64,000 nt of DNA from Anoplopoma fimbria (taxonomy: Eukaryota > Chordata > Actinopteri > Perciformes > Anoplopomatidae), in contig NC_072450.1 in the NCBI RefSeq assembly GCF_027596085.1, forward strand, positions 3,048,736 to 3,112,735. Reading direction: 5' to 3'. The notes beneath the pieces are model-generated. The model did no database searches. It was not told the DNA's origin and worked only from the letters and a program-made list of their open reading frames with translations. The first letter of the stretch is position 1. Each line of letters begins with the position of its first letter. The position numbers and the translations under genes were made by a program. Below are positions 35,549 through 48,200 of this stretch, one piece after another.

Positions 35549-36431
35549 TGGGGCCGTTTCTCAATATGTGAACTTCTCTGTACTTGTGTCCTCGTGAACT
35601 TGTGAAACGTCATCTAGCGGCCCAAGTACTGTTCCAATACACAAGTTCGCATTCAGCCAAGTACGGTCCAGATACCCGGAAGTGTCCTCGCTCCGCCCAT
35701 TATACCGAGGATGCATCGGAGGAGACTTGTGTGGACTTTGGACAGCCAAGTATCCCAGAATGCATTTCACCAGCAAACAAGAGCCGACAGTGGCGGAGAC
35801 GACTCACAACTGTCAGTTATAACTGTCTAAATACTGCTGTTGTTGTGTAACGGAATTTAGTTTTAAAAATTTTTTAAGCGAGAATGTAGTTGTTAAGACT
35901 TAAAATATGCGGTCAATTTATCAAGATAGAGCCTGTTTGAAAAAAGCGCCGACGTTGAAAAAGCGCCGACGTTTGTCGGAGATATGAGAGGACCAGAGAG
36001 GAGACCGGGCGGTGGTGCTCATGTAGCCCGCTGACAGCAGCCTGATCTCGGCTAGGCTCCTCCAGATGTGCCGCTGACTCCGGTGTCTCTGTGGTTGTGG
36101 TTGCAGATGTAACACAAAACATATACATATTAATATTTTAATATTTTCTAAATGAAAACGAAAAAAGGCAGGGTTGTGTTTTATATCATATTTCGTTTTA
36201 TTGTCAATATATATGACTGAAGATAACCGGAGTAGGCGGGACCGACGAGCTGAGTTGGTGACGTCGTGACGTTGGTGACGTCATCAAGTTCGCTGCTGTT
36301 CCAATTGCAAAATGACCGTACTGCGTCCTCCCGTCCTCGGGAGTTTGTACTCCCGAGTCGAACTATCCAAGTATGAACTTGCAAGTTTGCAAGTCCATAC
36401 TTGATCATACTTGGTATTGAGAAACGGCCTG
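35549..36431. mobile_element. ~0.9 kb element with terminal inverted repeats GGCCGTTTCTCAAT
   Basis: Left end GGCCGTTTCTCAATATGTG and right end TTGGTATTGAGAAACGGCC are inverted copies over at least 14 bases, and subterminal AAGTATG/CTTGTG words are also mirrored. No transposase-like ORF is present. I interpret it as a non-autonomous DNA transposon; the family is not assigned. Confidence 0.75.
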
Positions 36432-37069
36432 GGAGCATTTCGATTGCCTCCAACGGCTCTCAACATGGCGACGCCTGAGCTGGTGGCAACTGGATAACGG
36501 TGCTAACAGTGTTTACCTGAGGGGGCACCAGAGGGCAATGCTTCCGTGACTACGCCACTGGATTGGACGGCATTATCAGCTGTAACCGCCTTGTGAGAGT
36601 AACGGTTAGCGGCAGCTAACCAGTACGCTAACATGCACTCAAAACACGCATGGATGGCCGGTTTTTATCAACATTCAAGAAGTTCTGAATACATTTTAAA
36701 TAGAGTGAGAGTGACTTCACTCTCTGCTCACATTGACATTACTTCACAACATCTTTACATAGATAATAGTTTGATGATTCATGTTCAAAATGTGTTATTG
36801 CTCCTTTAATGATACACAGAGTCTATATCACAGTTGATAAGTTGCTTTTTAATGACCAACTTTTACTGAGCTGATACACGACTAAGTCTATGTCAAAGTT
36901 TACAGAAAACATTTCAGAGGGTTAATAGAGAGTTTGATTAAACATGTTTAAAGTTATTTTTTAATATGATATGTATTCCAATAATGTATTCAAACCCTAC
37001 ACAGTTGTATAATCTACCGTCTGAAGAAGCTGTGTGTGTGTTTGTGTGAACATGAACCACCCTGACTGC

Positions 37070-40000
37070 TCAGTATGTGCTATAACACATGAAGTTCCTT
37101 TTCTCAGAGCAGTCGCTGATCAACAAGCTGTCCGTGTTGTTCTTGGTTAAAGCTCCACAGTGCTGCTGAAGGGGGGGGCAGAGCGGCAGGTCGGGGTACA
37201 ACATGGTCGCCCCGTTCACCCACAGCCATTCACCGGCCAGGAACCGGAGGCCTGCCCACACCTGAGGACAGGAAACAACTCGTCAACCTCCACCTGCACG
37301 AAGCATTTTCACCAAATAAACCTCCATCATTATAAAACAGACGTCTATAAAAAACTGTTGACGGGACTTTAAACTGCAAACAAGGTCAATTATAACTCTT
37401 TGTACTATTCATTTTCAAATTGTTACAAATTAATATTTGTTCATTCCAAGAGCCTAGAAGAGCTGTTTTTTATGTGCATGATGTAATCTCCATGTGAAGT
37501 TTATGGGCCGAGCTGGTGAGCGATGCTAATGAGCAGATGCAGCAGGACGCTCAACACAGAAGCAAACTGGAGAGAACTATTTTCTTGGCGTTTGTGCGAA
37601 GTGAGAAGCTTTTTAAAAAAGGCACCATCTTAGAGTTCAGTTATCAGTGCTTAGAATAAATCCATGTGATCCTCAGGATGTAGAAAAGAAGCAGGCTGGT
37701 AGCGATGATTGATGTGAGACAAAGATGGATGGATTTTATCCTTTTAGACATTTGTGATAAACTGTCATAATTTGCAGATGACTTCTTGGGTTATGGACAA
37801 AAAACGTGTTTTGTGAGCGAACAGTGAATTCTCACCACCAGATTCTAATCAGTTCATCTTTGAGTCGACTACTTTGTCTATTTGCGTCTGTAGATTTCTC
37901 CTTATTTCCCCAAATGATACCATTAGAAAATGCCTCTTTTGCATATTTAAACATAACATTCAGAAACATGATATATAAAACAATAATTGTCTTAATGTAA
38001 GTAATCAGCTCGGGAAGTTTTATGATGATATCTATTAGTAAAAATGTTTACCCTATTCACCTGTAATGTATTATGAATGCATGTCATTCAACAAAACACA
38101 TCTTTAAAGGTCGATTTCTCTAAATGAGTTTGTTCTCAGATCCAGAAATCTCTACTTCAGTCATATTTAGCAGATGACTTCTTGGGTTATGGAAAAAAAT
38201 TTTGTTTTGTGAGCAAACAGTGAATTCTCACCACCAGATTCTAATCAGTTCATCTTTGAGTCGACTACTTTGTCTGTTAGCGTCTGTAGATTTCCTCTAA
38301 ATTCCCCAAATGTTACCATTAGATAACGCCTCTTTTGCATATGTAAACATAACATTTCAGAAAACTTTGAATGCAAAAAAGAGTTGTCTTAATGTCAGTA
38401 ACTAGCTCGGGAAGCTTCATGGTGATATCTATTAGTTCATTATTTTCAGCCTATTCACCCTAGTGTCTCAAAATGTATGTCATTTTACAAAACATATCAT
38501 TAAATGAGTTTTTTCTCAGACTCTGATCCAGAAATCTCCACTTCAGTAGCTCTTACATACACCAAACTTTACAGGTTCATTCCTATCTATATTCTGAAGG
38601 TTTTTACAGAGGGGTTTGTTAAAATGTCATTCATAGTCTTATTTATATAACATGTTGTATCTAAAAACGTGGAGAATATTGTTTTTCTTCTTGGCTGTTT
38701 TCTAATTTATGGAGTGAAATGAAGAGATATCCAAAATTCCCATCGGGAAAAACCTTTGACTCTAATATGTCACCAAAATGAAACATTCATTCATTCATTC
38801 GTTCATTCATCATTTTTAACCTGGCTTTATCAAATGTTCAGAATTCTGTTCTGGAAATGTATGCAAATTAGCACATACATTTAATAAAAAGCCTCATTTG
38901 CATATTCAAACATAGCATTTGTGAAAAATGATTGTCTTAATGTAAGCAATTAACTGGGGAAGTTTAATGTGAAATATAGAAGCTAATAATTGTTCACCTC
39001 TGACATTTCACTGAATATGAACCCACCTCCTCAGTGTCGGCCTGCTTCACCGTGTTCACTACGTATTCCTGTTCCTCCCCAGGCTGCACGCTGAGCAGCT
39101 CGTAGCGGAGGCTATGCTGTGTGGGTGAGGGGAGGCCTCGGCAGTGCTCCAGCGCCTCCTCCCACGTCTTGTTCTCCTTCACCAGGACCAAGTTGTCCCA
39201 GTAGGAGAGGACGGGAAACCGGTGGGAGCAGTTCTGGGTTGACATCTTTTTATCCTTCGAGGAGATGGAGACACAGTCGCCCTGGTTGCTTGGCTCATTT
39301 GATGCCCAATTTCTGTACTCTGAAAACCCTGAGCTCCACTTCCATGTTCCCCCTGCAGAGAAAGTGAAAGTGTCCGTTTACTGTTTGGACCAACTATAAA
39401 TCTCACCCTCAGCTTTAAAGAAAGGTTTTTACTCCCTTCTACATCCTTAACTCCTTTGCACACTCTGTAGACACATAGAAGTGCATTCTCGAGACCAGAC
39501 CTGTAACGTTGTTGCGTTACATTGTCCCGTTATTTTAATTCAAACCACAATTCCTTTTCTTTATTTAACGAAGTAGTGTTGATGCCTAAAATGTACCAAT
39601 TGCCACAGCGTCGACCACGTGGCATTATGCGTTTCTGCCAGCGTGATACGAGACTATTCATATATACATATATATTCATTACAATGTATTTTTGCTTCAG
39701 AATCCTTGACATTTAACATATCTTGTGGTTTGCAGAATTTTTTTCTGGACTCATCGCATTGGAAGGATGGTTAATGGTTTTAACTTGTATGAAAATGTTT
39801 CTATGCTGAAGTCTTGAGACTTGAGATGGTGACTTAACAGATTGTGTGCCATCATAGAGAAGAACTCACCAATGAATGAGTTTCTGGACTAAATGCATAA
39901 GGCAGGTTGGAATTGTGTTTGTCTTTACCCTCTCTGTGCAGTCCAGTCCAGACGGGAAAGTCCTGCTCATGGACATCGTCTCTCAGTTCGCTGTTTGAGA

Positions 40001-42855
40001 ACGCTGCCAGATCCACGAACTTACTCTTGCAGTAATCCTGGGCTTCAGTCCACGTCTTTGACTGTGGTATGAATTTAAATCCTTCTCCGCCGCCAGAGGA
40101 CTTTTGACAATAGAAGAAGTAATATCTTTCACATTTGGTTCCATACAACCTTTAAAGAGAAATATTAAGAACAATGTTACAAAGAGGAAACATTTGATGC
40201 ATGAATATCATTTGTCTTTCTCAGAAGTAAAATATTTCAGGGTGTTAACAGTTGACTGCATTAGTCATTCTAGGACCATACCATTGCTTTTGATTATTTA
40301 ACACATATACTACAACTAACAATACATTTGCACTACTGCTGACCATTTTCTAAATCATTCTGCCTGCTGTCACTACCCTCCTATTTGGTGGCCAAAAGAG
40401 CTTAATGTGCTGCAACTTGAAAAAACACATGCAATTAGAATAAAAACACAAGCAAGGAGACAGGTTTGCATTTTGACAACACATTAGCAGTATTAAGAAA
40501 CGCGAATGGAAACACAGAAAACAAGCAAATACCAAAAAACTGCCAGTCACACAGAACAATCCAACACAAAGAAAACCTCAGGACTAAAAACAGATGAACT
40601 GTGCAAATGTCAAGCTAATATCTCTGAGCCAGGCAACCTGAATATTGAGAGTAATGTAAAAATGTTAAACAAACTTGTTTTGTCTTTTTAAAAAGGGACA
40701 GTTCACACTAAAAACAAGAATATCTTTCCTTTTACCTGTAGTGCCATTTATAAAACTATATCGTAATGGTTTGATAAGTGCTAAGTGTTAGAGACATTGA
40801 CCGTAGAGATATCTGCCTTCTCTCCATAACGGGACTAGATTTAACTCGTCTTGCGGTGCTCAAAGCGCCAAAAACTACATTTGAAAAAGATCAGCAGAAA
40901 TATCTCTTTCTAGAAATGATGACCCCGTTACTCAAAATAATCAAACTATTGTTATATTATATTGGAAAGAAGGCCGGCATCTCTACGGACGATATCTTAA
41001 ACATTTCACAACTCACACCAAAACAGTCTAGGTTGAAAAATAATACTTCAGGCCAGAGGAACAACATGCATTTCTGATTTTGTGGTGAACTAGTCAGCTT
41101 CAGGCAACCTTTTTGCTGGACCACCATGGGACTTTATTATGGGAAAAAATACTTATGGTTGTCAATGGCAAGAGAAAAAATTACTTTTCGATCCAATTTG
41201 AATTGTACCATGAATTACACATATGTTTGTCAATTTAAAAGATAATTTTAGAAGTCAAGGAAGTTTTACTTTCTATGATTCTACGCTGTACAACTAATCA
41301 CCAAAGCAACTTCCTTGTACTTAAAAACCTGATTTGAGAATAAAGAATATGAAATAAAATACGTAATCTGCTTTAAAACGGTGTAAGAACAGCTTCCCAT
41401 TACTTTTTGCTGCTGTAAGAGACAAATGCGCAGTTGCCACCAGGGTGTGGCTCGTGTTCTGCCCAGTCGTTGTTGTCGTCGACATATCCATCTGTCCACT
41501 TCCACCATGTGCTGGACGGTACTCTGTACAGGCCGATCCATGCGTGATAAGTTCCCAGGTTTATTTTGTCTTCATCTGACTTCTTAAAGATGGTGGCCAA
41601 GTTATTGTAGTAAGTCGAGCTATTTGGACAAAAATGTATAAAACAGCTTTATGTGCAAAGTTATCTCCCAGTATACAAGTGATTAAAGCTGGAGTGCAGG
41701 ACTTTTGTCTCCCCCCCATCTGGCAGTGAATTTATTTTTATTACCATTTTTTTTTATTCCACCAGAAGAGACCAAGATAGGTGAAGGAATTGACACCTCA
41801 ACTCTGTTATACTGGGAATTGAAGGCTTAATCTGCATTGCGTGAACTCGTTTGGCTTGAATTTAACAGACATTCATTCATATGTGAAATGTCACACACTC
41901 CAGCTTTAAAAACTAAATTACACAAACAGCAGACAACGTTTACATGCAAGAAAAGTACAACAAAGTATTGGACAGTTTGACCTGATGATGGCGCTAAATA
42001 AAAAAGTAAAGCCATCACCAAAGTTATGAGAATGTTGAATCGTTGATTATTTTATTGGCATTCAGCCTCATGAGTTCACCAGATTTTTTTTTATAAGTGG
42101 TAGTTTTTTTTCTTAAGTCATTTTTTTCAGCTTACTTCTCTTATCCACATCTTAAATTGTTATATATTAACTTTTCTTATATTTGCACTTGCACTTCTTT
42201 CTGTTAATATTTTGGCTCTGTGCTGCTTGATATGTGTGCTCACATTATTTGTAGTTTACATCAGATTCAGATTTTTTATTCTGTAAATCTTTTAACCTGG
42301 AAAGCACTTTTTGCTTAAACTTGAAAAATGCTAAATAAATGCAATTTATAAAAAATATTTTGTTATGAGATAAGTGATGTTTCTGTCTACCCAGCTCTGT
42401 TTATCTCATACTCTTAATTGTTTACCATATTTCATTGTATATTTTCATATTTCGATTTTTTAAATTATGTCTTTTTTATTGCACTGTTTGTTTTTCCTGT
42501 TATTTACTGTTACTCACCAATTAATCACCTATAGCCAAATTATAATAATAATATTACTTTAATTTTATATAGCGCTTTTCTAGGTACTCAAAGACGCTAA
42601 AATTCATTGTATGTGTAATGTTCTTAGCAATAAACAGCTACTGATTCTGATTCTTTCATTCTTTATAATTTCCAGCGTTACATTACATCACATTTTATGA
42701 TCCCCTCACCTCCTGCAGTAGCTTTGAGCGTCAGACCAGTTGTGATGACGGTGGATGTATGAGTAATGTTTATACACCACTGATCCCAGACCAGAAGCTG
42801 TACCGCAGAAGAAGAGGAGGAGGAAGGAGGCAGAGAAGCAGCTCTTCATCGTCAT
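37070..42855 (-). CDS. Secreted three-domain C-type lectin-like protein, copy A
   Basis: Coding exons, in order: 42710-42855, 41404-41619, 39929-40149, 39027-39352, 37070-37261. All borders are GT-AG, phase is consistent, and the product is 366 residues. The start is ATG at 42855 (a second ATG follows two codons later). Residues 1-20 are a signal peptide (SCFSASFLLLFFCGTASG core). CTLD1 spans about 25-132 (NWSDAQSYCR, AWIGLYR, EPHPGGNCAF, KCERYYFFYC); CTLD2 about 135-245 (TWTEAQDYCKS, VWTGLHREG, NEPSNQGDCVSI, CSHRFPVL); CTLD3 about 247-366 (TWEEALEHCRG, VWAGLRFLAGEWLWVNG, NFMCYSTY). No membrane segment follows, so the protein is probably secreted. CTLD1 has EPH rather than EPN and none shows a clear WND, so calcium-dependent sugar binding is doubtful. 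The nearest families are fish macrophage-mannose-receptor-like lectins. A probable 5' UTR exon lies at 43054-43088. Confidence 0.87.
37741..38990. repeat. Triplicated ~400 bp unit in intron 4 of lectin copy A
   Basis: Units at about 37741-38163, 38164-38560 and (degenerate) 38560-38990 share GCAGATGACTTCTTGGGTTATGG, CACCAGATTCTAATCAGTTC, TTTGAGTCGACTACTTTGTC and CCTCTTTTGCATAT words. Copy B has essentially one reduced unit here (45880-46340), so its intron 4 is 1,008 bp against 1,765 bp in copy A. Confidence 0.75.
40690..41110. repeat. Dispersed repeat in lectin copy A intron 2 (GGGACAGTTCAC family)
   Basis: Starts AAGGGACAGTTCACACTAAAA and runs through GATATCTGCCTTCTCTCCAT and TGCTCAAAGCGCCAAAAAC, a wording typical of a widespread fish repeat. 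The equivalent in copy B (48775-48980) is cut off after CATTTGAAAAAC, so copy A keeps roughly 150 bp that B has lost. Confidence 0.65.
42541..42605. mobile_element. Short retroelement-tail insertion present only in copy A
   Basis: Copy B reads straight through (GCCAAATTCCTTGTATG, about 50101) while copy A has about 65 extra bases containing TAATAATAATATTAC and TATATAGCGCTTTTCTAG, flanked by AAATT on both sides. This resembles the 3' end of an L2-like retroelement, inverted, inserted after the duplication. Confidence 0.65.
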
Positions 42856-43329
42856 CGTCAGAAAGCTGTTGTACAAAGAGCATCGTATTGGAATATAAAC
42901 ATTATATAATCGTGCTTATCTTAAACATCTCAGGCAGATTAAACACAGAGGTATATTTGTGTATATTGTGATCATTTCTTACTAAAAATAAGTGTTTCAT
43001 GATCATAAAAGACACTTAACTTTCAGTCAGCTTCAGTGTGGGTGTGTTGTTACCTGTCCTGATGCTCGTCTTTCTGTCTCTTCTTGCTCTGTGAGAATCC
43101 CCCGATGCTGCTGGACGAGACCCCAACAGGCAGCTGAACATCTCACCACTTTGAGTTTTCATGTGTCAGAGCAGTCATTTGACTAGCAGATCTACTTATC
43201 TATCTGCTAGCTGATGCTATTTACACAAAACATTTGACTGTTGGCAAATGAAGCAGAGATTTACCTACAGACCTGAAAGAAAGAGAGACAAAGAGGAGCA
43301 GGCGGATAAAACTGCTGCATCATTATGCT

Positions 43330-43680
43330 TGAGTCACATCACAACGTCTTAAACATGAGGACATCTTAAATATAAAGACATCCTCAACATCAGGACGCCC
43401 TGAACGTCAGGACGTCTTTAGCAACCAGACAAAGACGTCCAAAAAGAATCAAAAGTCCTAAACGTCAGGATGCCTTAAATGTCAAGATGTCCCAAACAAC
43501 AAGGCGTAGCAAACAACAGGAAGTCCTAAACATTAGGAAGTCTTGAACATCCAGGTGTCTAAAACATCTAGACGTCCTCAAAATCAAGAAACCCTAAACA
43601 TTAAACATAAAGGCGTCTTGAAAATGTGGACATCCGAAACATGAAGACGTTAACACCAGGAAGTCTTAAAGATAGATAAA
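43330..43680. repeat. Degenerate minisatellite upstream of lectin copy A (AACATCAGGACGTC units)
   Basis: About 17-20 units of roughly 17 bp based on CTTAAACATCAGGACGTC. Many contain GACGTC or ACGTC, CRE-like half sites. It lies immediately upstream of the presumed first (non-coding) exon. Copy B has a shorter, more decayed version at about 50880-51110. Confidence 0.7.
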
Positions 43681-43956
43681 CTCAACTGATCTCAAATTAA
43701 ATAACAAAAACATGTTTTTATGACCACATTCATATCTGAGAATAAAATAAAATAAAATAAAATCCACCAGGTTGAGTTATCTAGAGATGTTTAAATGTAA
43801 CTGATGACATTATGCATGTATCTGAAGTTCTCCAAACATTTCCAAGAACAAAATGTGAAATGAATAAATACACAGCATAACAGAGAAAGAAACCTTCTCC
43901 ATATAAAGTCTTATTACGCATTGATTTAAACTCTTTGATGCCTTTCACACCTGCAA

Positions 43957-44650
43957 TCAAAGTGCAAATAAACTCTGAATTACATCTGAAACAGGAAGAA
44001 AAAAAAACAGTCAGTATTTAGTCTGAAAGAAGGGGAAGTGCTTCCTGGGAGGGATATTATTGATTGTTAACATGAGATTGGAGCTTTAATCTTCACATAA
44101 ATCTGTTGACTGTGCATTTTACCAGACTGTCATAACTGTGACCTGGTGAAGTTGTATATCTGCTTACTGTCCTGGAAGCAGATATTTTAAATGCAAAACA
44201 CAAATTATCAATGCAATGTAATAGTATTAGTGGTGTTCTCCTGGATTTTGTAAAAGCATGTTGTAACTTAACATTTTGAAAAAAAAAAAAACTAAACGGA
44301 AAGGACCAGATAAAAGAAAGAAATTCGTTTTGAACTACCATCAGACCTCCTTTATGCCTGGTATTAATCTGTGATCTGCATCTGGAGCTTACATCTAAAT
44401 AAGGAAAAACATAATGTTATTGCTATGGAAATGATATCAGACAGGTTCAAATGCCCTATTTAAGGTTTCAACACACTTACGTAAAATAATCATGTCTAAT
44501 TGTTAAAGGGGACCTACTTCACCTCCACCAATGAGAAAATAAATTGAGCCCACAAAACATTATTGCTTATCTTTACCTGGGACACAACAAGCGTGTCGAG
44601 TCCAACAAGCCTCACCTGTCTGATTTGCATATTAACAGATCACAATGAGA
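43957..44650 (-). pseudogene. foxr1 3'-part pseudogene created by the tandem duplication
   Basis: Collinear with 52041-55200 of the intact gene. The terminal exon (43957-43985, encoding DVIQSLFAL and stop) is preserved, with its AG acceptor. The main forkhead exon is deleted except for about 20 bases of its 5' end at 44020-44035 (CACTTCCCCTTCTT). The preceding forkhead exon keeps only its edges (around 44145-44180: ATATACAACTTCACCAG and the acceptor CTTCCAG), losing the middle. About 2.1 kb of the next intron is missing at about 44190. Exons 1-3 were never copied. It cannot encode a forkhead domain. Confidence 0.88.
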
Positions 44651-45206
44651 CAATAACTTATTCATAGTAGTTGTAAATGCAAAAGCACCAGATCAGATGT
44701 AAATCTTTTATCAGCTATAACAACCGTGTGAGTGTAACGGTTAGCAGCGGCTAACCAGTACGCTAACCAGTACGCTAACCAGTACGCTAACATGCACTAA
44801 AAACACGCAGGGCAGGCTGGTTATTTCAAAAACTCTGGGAGAAGCTCTGCTTACAACTGAAATAGAGGAAGAGTGACTTCACTCTCTGCTCACATTGACA
44901 TTACTTCACAACATCTTTACATAGATAATTGTTTGATGATTCATGTTCAAAATGTGTTATTGCTCCTTTAATGATACACAAAGAGTCTATATCACAGTTG
45001 ATAAGTTGCTTTTTAATGACCAACTTTTACTGAGCTGATACACGACTAAGTCTATGTCAAAGTTTACAGAAAACATTTCAGAGGGTTAATAGAGAGTTTG
45101 ATTAAACATGTTTAAAGTGATTTCTTAATATGATATGTATTCCAACAATGTATTCAAACCCGACACAGTCGTGTGTGTTTGTGTGAACATGGACCACCCT
45201 GACTGC

Positions 45207-48200
45207 TCAGTATGTGCTATAACACATGAAGTTCCTTTTCTCAGAGCAGTCGCTGATCAACAAGCTGTCCGTGTTGTTCTTGGTTAAAGCTCCACAGTGC
45301 TGCTGAAGGGGGGGGCAGAGCGGCAGGTCGGGGTACAACATGGTCGCCCCGTTCACCCACAGCCATTCACCGGCCAGGAACCGGAGGCCTGCCCACACCT
45401 GAGGACAGGAAACAACTCGTCAACCTCCACCTGCACGAAGCATTTTCACCAAATAAACCTCCATCATTATAAAACAGACGTCTATAAAAAACTGTTGACG
45501 GGACTTTAAACTGCAAACAAGGTCAATTATAACTCTTTGTACTATTCATTTTCAAATTGTTACAAATTAATATTTGTTCATTCCAAGAGCCTAGAAGAGC
45601 TGTTTTTTATGTGCATGATGTAATCTCCATGTGAAGTTTATGGGCCGAGCTGGTGAGCGATGCTAATGAGCAGATGCAGCAGGACGCTCAACACAGAAGC
45701 AAACCGGAGAGAACTATTTTCTTGGCGTTTGTGCGAAGTGAGAAGCTTTTTAAAAAAGGCACCATCTTAGAGTTCAGTTATCAGTGCTTAGAATAAATCC
45801 ATGTGATCCTCAGGATGTAGAAAAGAAGCAGGCTGGTAGCGATGATTGATGTGAGACAAAGATGGATTGATGGATGGATTTTATCCTTTTAGACATTTGT
45901 GTGAAACTTTTATAATTAGCAGATGACTTCTTGGGTTATGGACAAAAAAAATGGTTCTCTGAGAGAACAGTGAACTCTTGTTGTGGCAGAAAACCATTGA
46001 AGAAATCTCCACTTCAGTAGCTCTTACATACACCAAACTTTCCAGTTTCATTCCTCTCTATAATCTGAAGGTTTTTACAGAGGGGTTTGTTCATATATCA
46101 TTCCTAACCTGATTTATACAACACTTATTACTTAAAACAGAAGTGAAACAAAGGTATCCAAAATGTCCTTCTGTAAAAACTTGACTCCAATATGTCAATA
46201 CACTGAAATAAACATTTTTAACCTGGCTTTATCAAATGTTCAGATCTCTGTACTGGAAATGTATGCAAATTAGCACATACATTTAATAAGAATGCCTCAT
46301 TTGCATATTCAAACATAGCATTTCAGAAAACTATTAGGCAATATGTATTAACCTGTGGCCCTAAACACAGAGCACCTACCAATCATTTCACTGAATATGA
46401 ACCCACCTCCTCAGTGTCGGCCTGCTTCACCGTGTTCACTACGTATTCCTGTTCCTCCCCAGGCTGCACGCTGAGCAGCTCGTAGCGGAGGCTATGCTGT
46501 GTGGGTGAGGGGAGGCCTCGGCAGTGCTCCAGCGCCTCCTCCCACGTCTTGTTCTCCTTCACCAGGACCAAGTTGTCCCAGTAGGTGAGGACGGGAAACC
46601 GGTGGGAGCAGTTCTGGGTTGACATCTTTTTATCCTTCGAGGAGATGGAGACACAGTCGCCCTGGTTGCTTGGCTCATTTGATGCCCAATTTCTGTACTC
46701 TGAAAACCCTGAGCTCCACTTCCATGTTCCCCCTGCAGAAAAGTGAAAGTGTCCGTTTACTGTTTGAATCAACTATAAATCTCACCCTCAGCTTTAAAGA
46801 AAGGTTTTTACTCCCTTCTACATTTTCCAAGAGGCAGATTTAGTTTAATATTGCATCCTTAACTCCTTTGCACACTCTGTAGACACATAGAAGTGCATTC
46901 TCACTTTTCTCAACTAGCTTTGTCATCAATGTTTTTGCTATGAGGGACGTTTAAGCGACTGGCTTGAGGTCATAAAGTGACGAAAGTGTTGTATGATGGC
47001 TGCTTGTTTTGGTCAGTTTTCTTTCACCAAAAAATAATGTCATTGTTAGTTTTTCCTGCAAACCACGGATAGCTTAATTGTTTGACATTTGTGCATTCGG
47101 TCAGAGAAAGTGACTTAATCAGGGCTGTATTCAAGACCAAGAACCAGATCCAGTCGAGCCAGAGTCCAAAAGCACCGTTGTGACCGAGTCCAGAGAAAAT
47201 GGAGCAATAGTGTCTTTTTAATGCTAATATAGTGATCAAGGACAGAAATACTCCCTAAACCATATTTAATTATTGGTAACATCAGGTAAAGTTGTGTCAA
47301 ACTGAATGCCAATCAGCAGCCAGGAATGACTTATCCAGCTCTGGATAGCCGAGTGTGAGAGCAAGACAATTCAGAGTCAAGCAATGCAAGAGTCCGAGAC
47401 GATTCCAAGTCCAGTAAGACACTAGGCAGAGACAATTCTGAGTCCTACAAGGCACAAGTCCAAGACAATAAAGAGACTAACAAGGCACGAGACCAAGACA
47501 ATTCAGAGTCCAGTAAGCACGAGAACAAAGAAATTCAGAGTCCAACAATACTGGGGACCAAGACAATTACGAGTTCAGCAAGGCACAAGACCAAGACCTG
47601 TAACTATGTGTTATTTTAACTCAAACCGCAAATCTTTTATTTAACAAAGCAGTTTTGATACCTAAAACTAATCAATGGTCCCACCTCAACCACATGGCAT
47701 TATGCGTTTCCGCCAGCGCCACACAAGGCTAATAGGAAACATATTCATGAAATTTATTTTTGGTTCAGAAACGTTGACATTTAACATATCTTGTGGTTTG
47801 CAGAATCTTTTTCTGGACTCATCGCATTGGAAGGATGGTTAATGGTTTTAACTTGTATGAAAATGTTTCTATGCTGAAGTCTTGAGACTTGAGATGGTGA
47901 CTTAACAGATTTTGTGCCATCATAGAGAAGAACTCACCAATGAATGAGTTTCTGGACTAAATGCATAAGGCAGGTTGGAATTGTGTTTGTCTTTACCCTC
48001 TCTGTGCAGTCCAGTCCAGACGGGAAAGTCCTGCTCATGGACATCGTCTCTCAGTTCGCTGTTTGAGAACGCTGCCAGATCCACGAACTTACTCTTGCAG
48101 TAATCCTGGGCTTCAGTCCACGTCTTTGACTGTGGTATGAATTTAAATCGATTTCCGCCGCCAGAGGACTTTCGACAATAGAAGAAGTAATATCTTTCAC

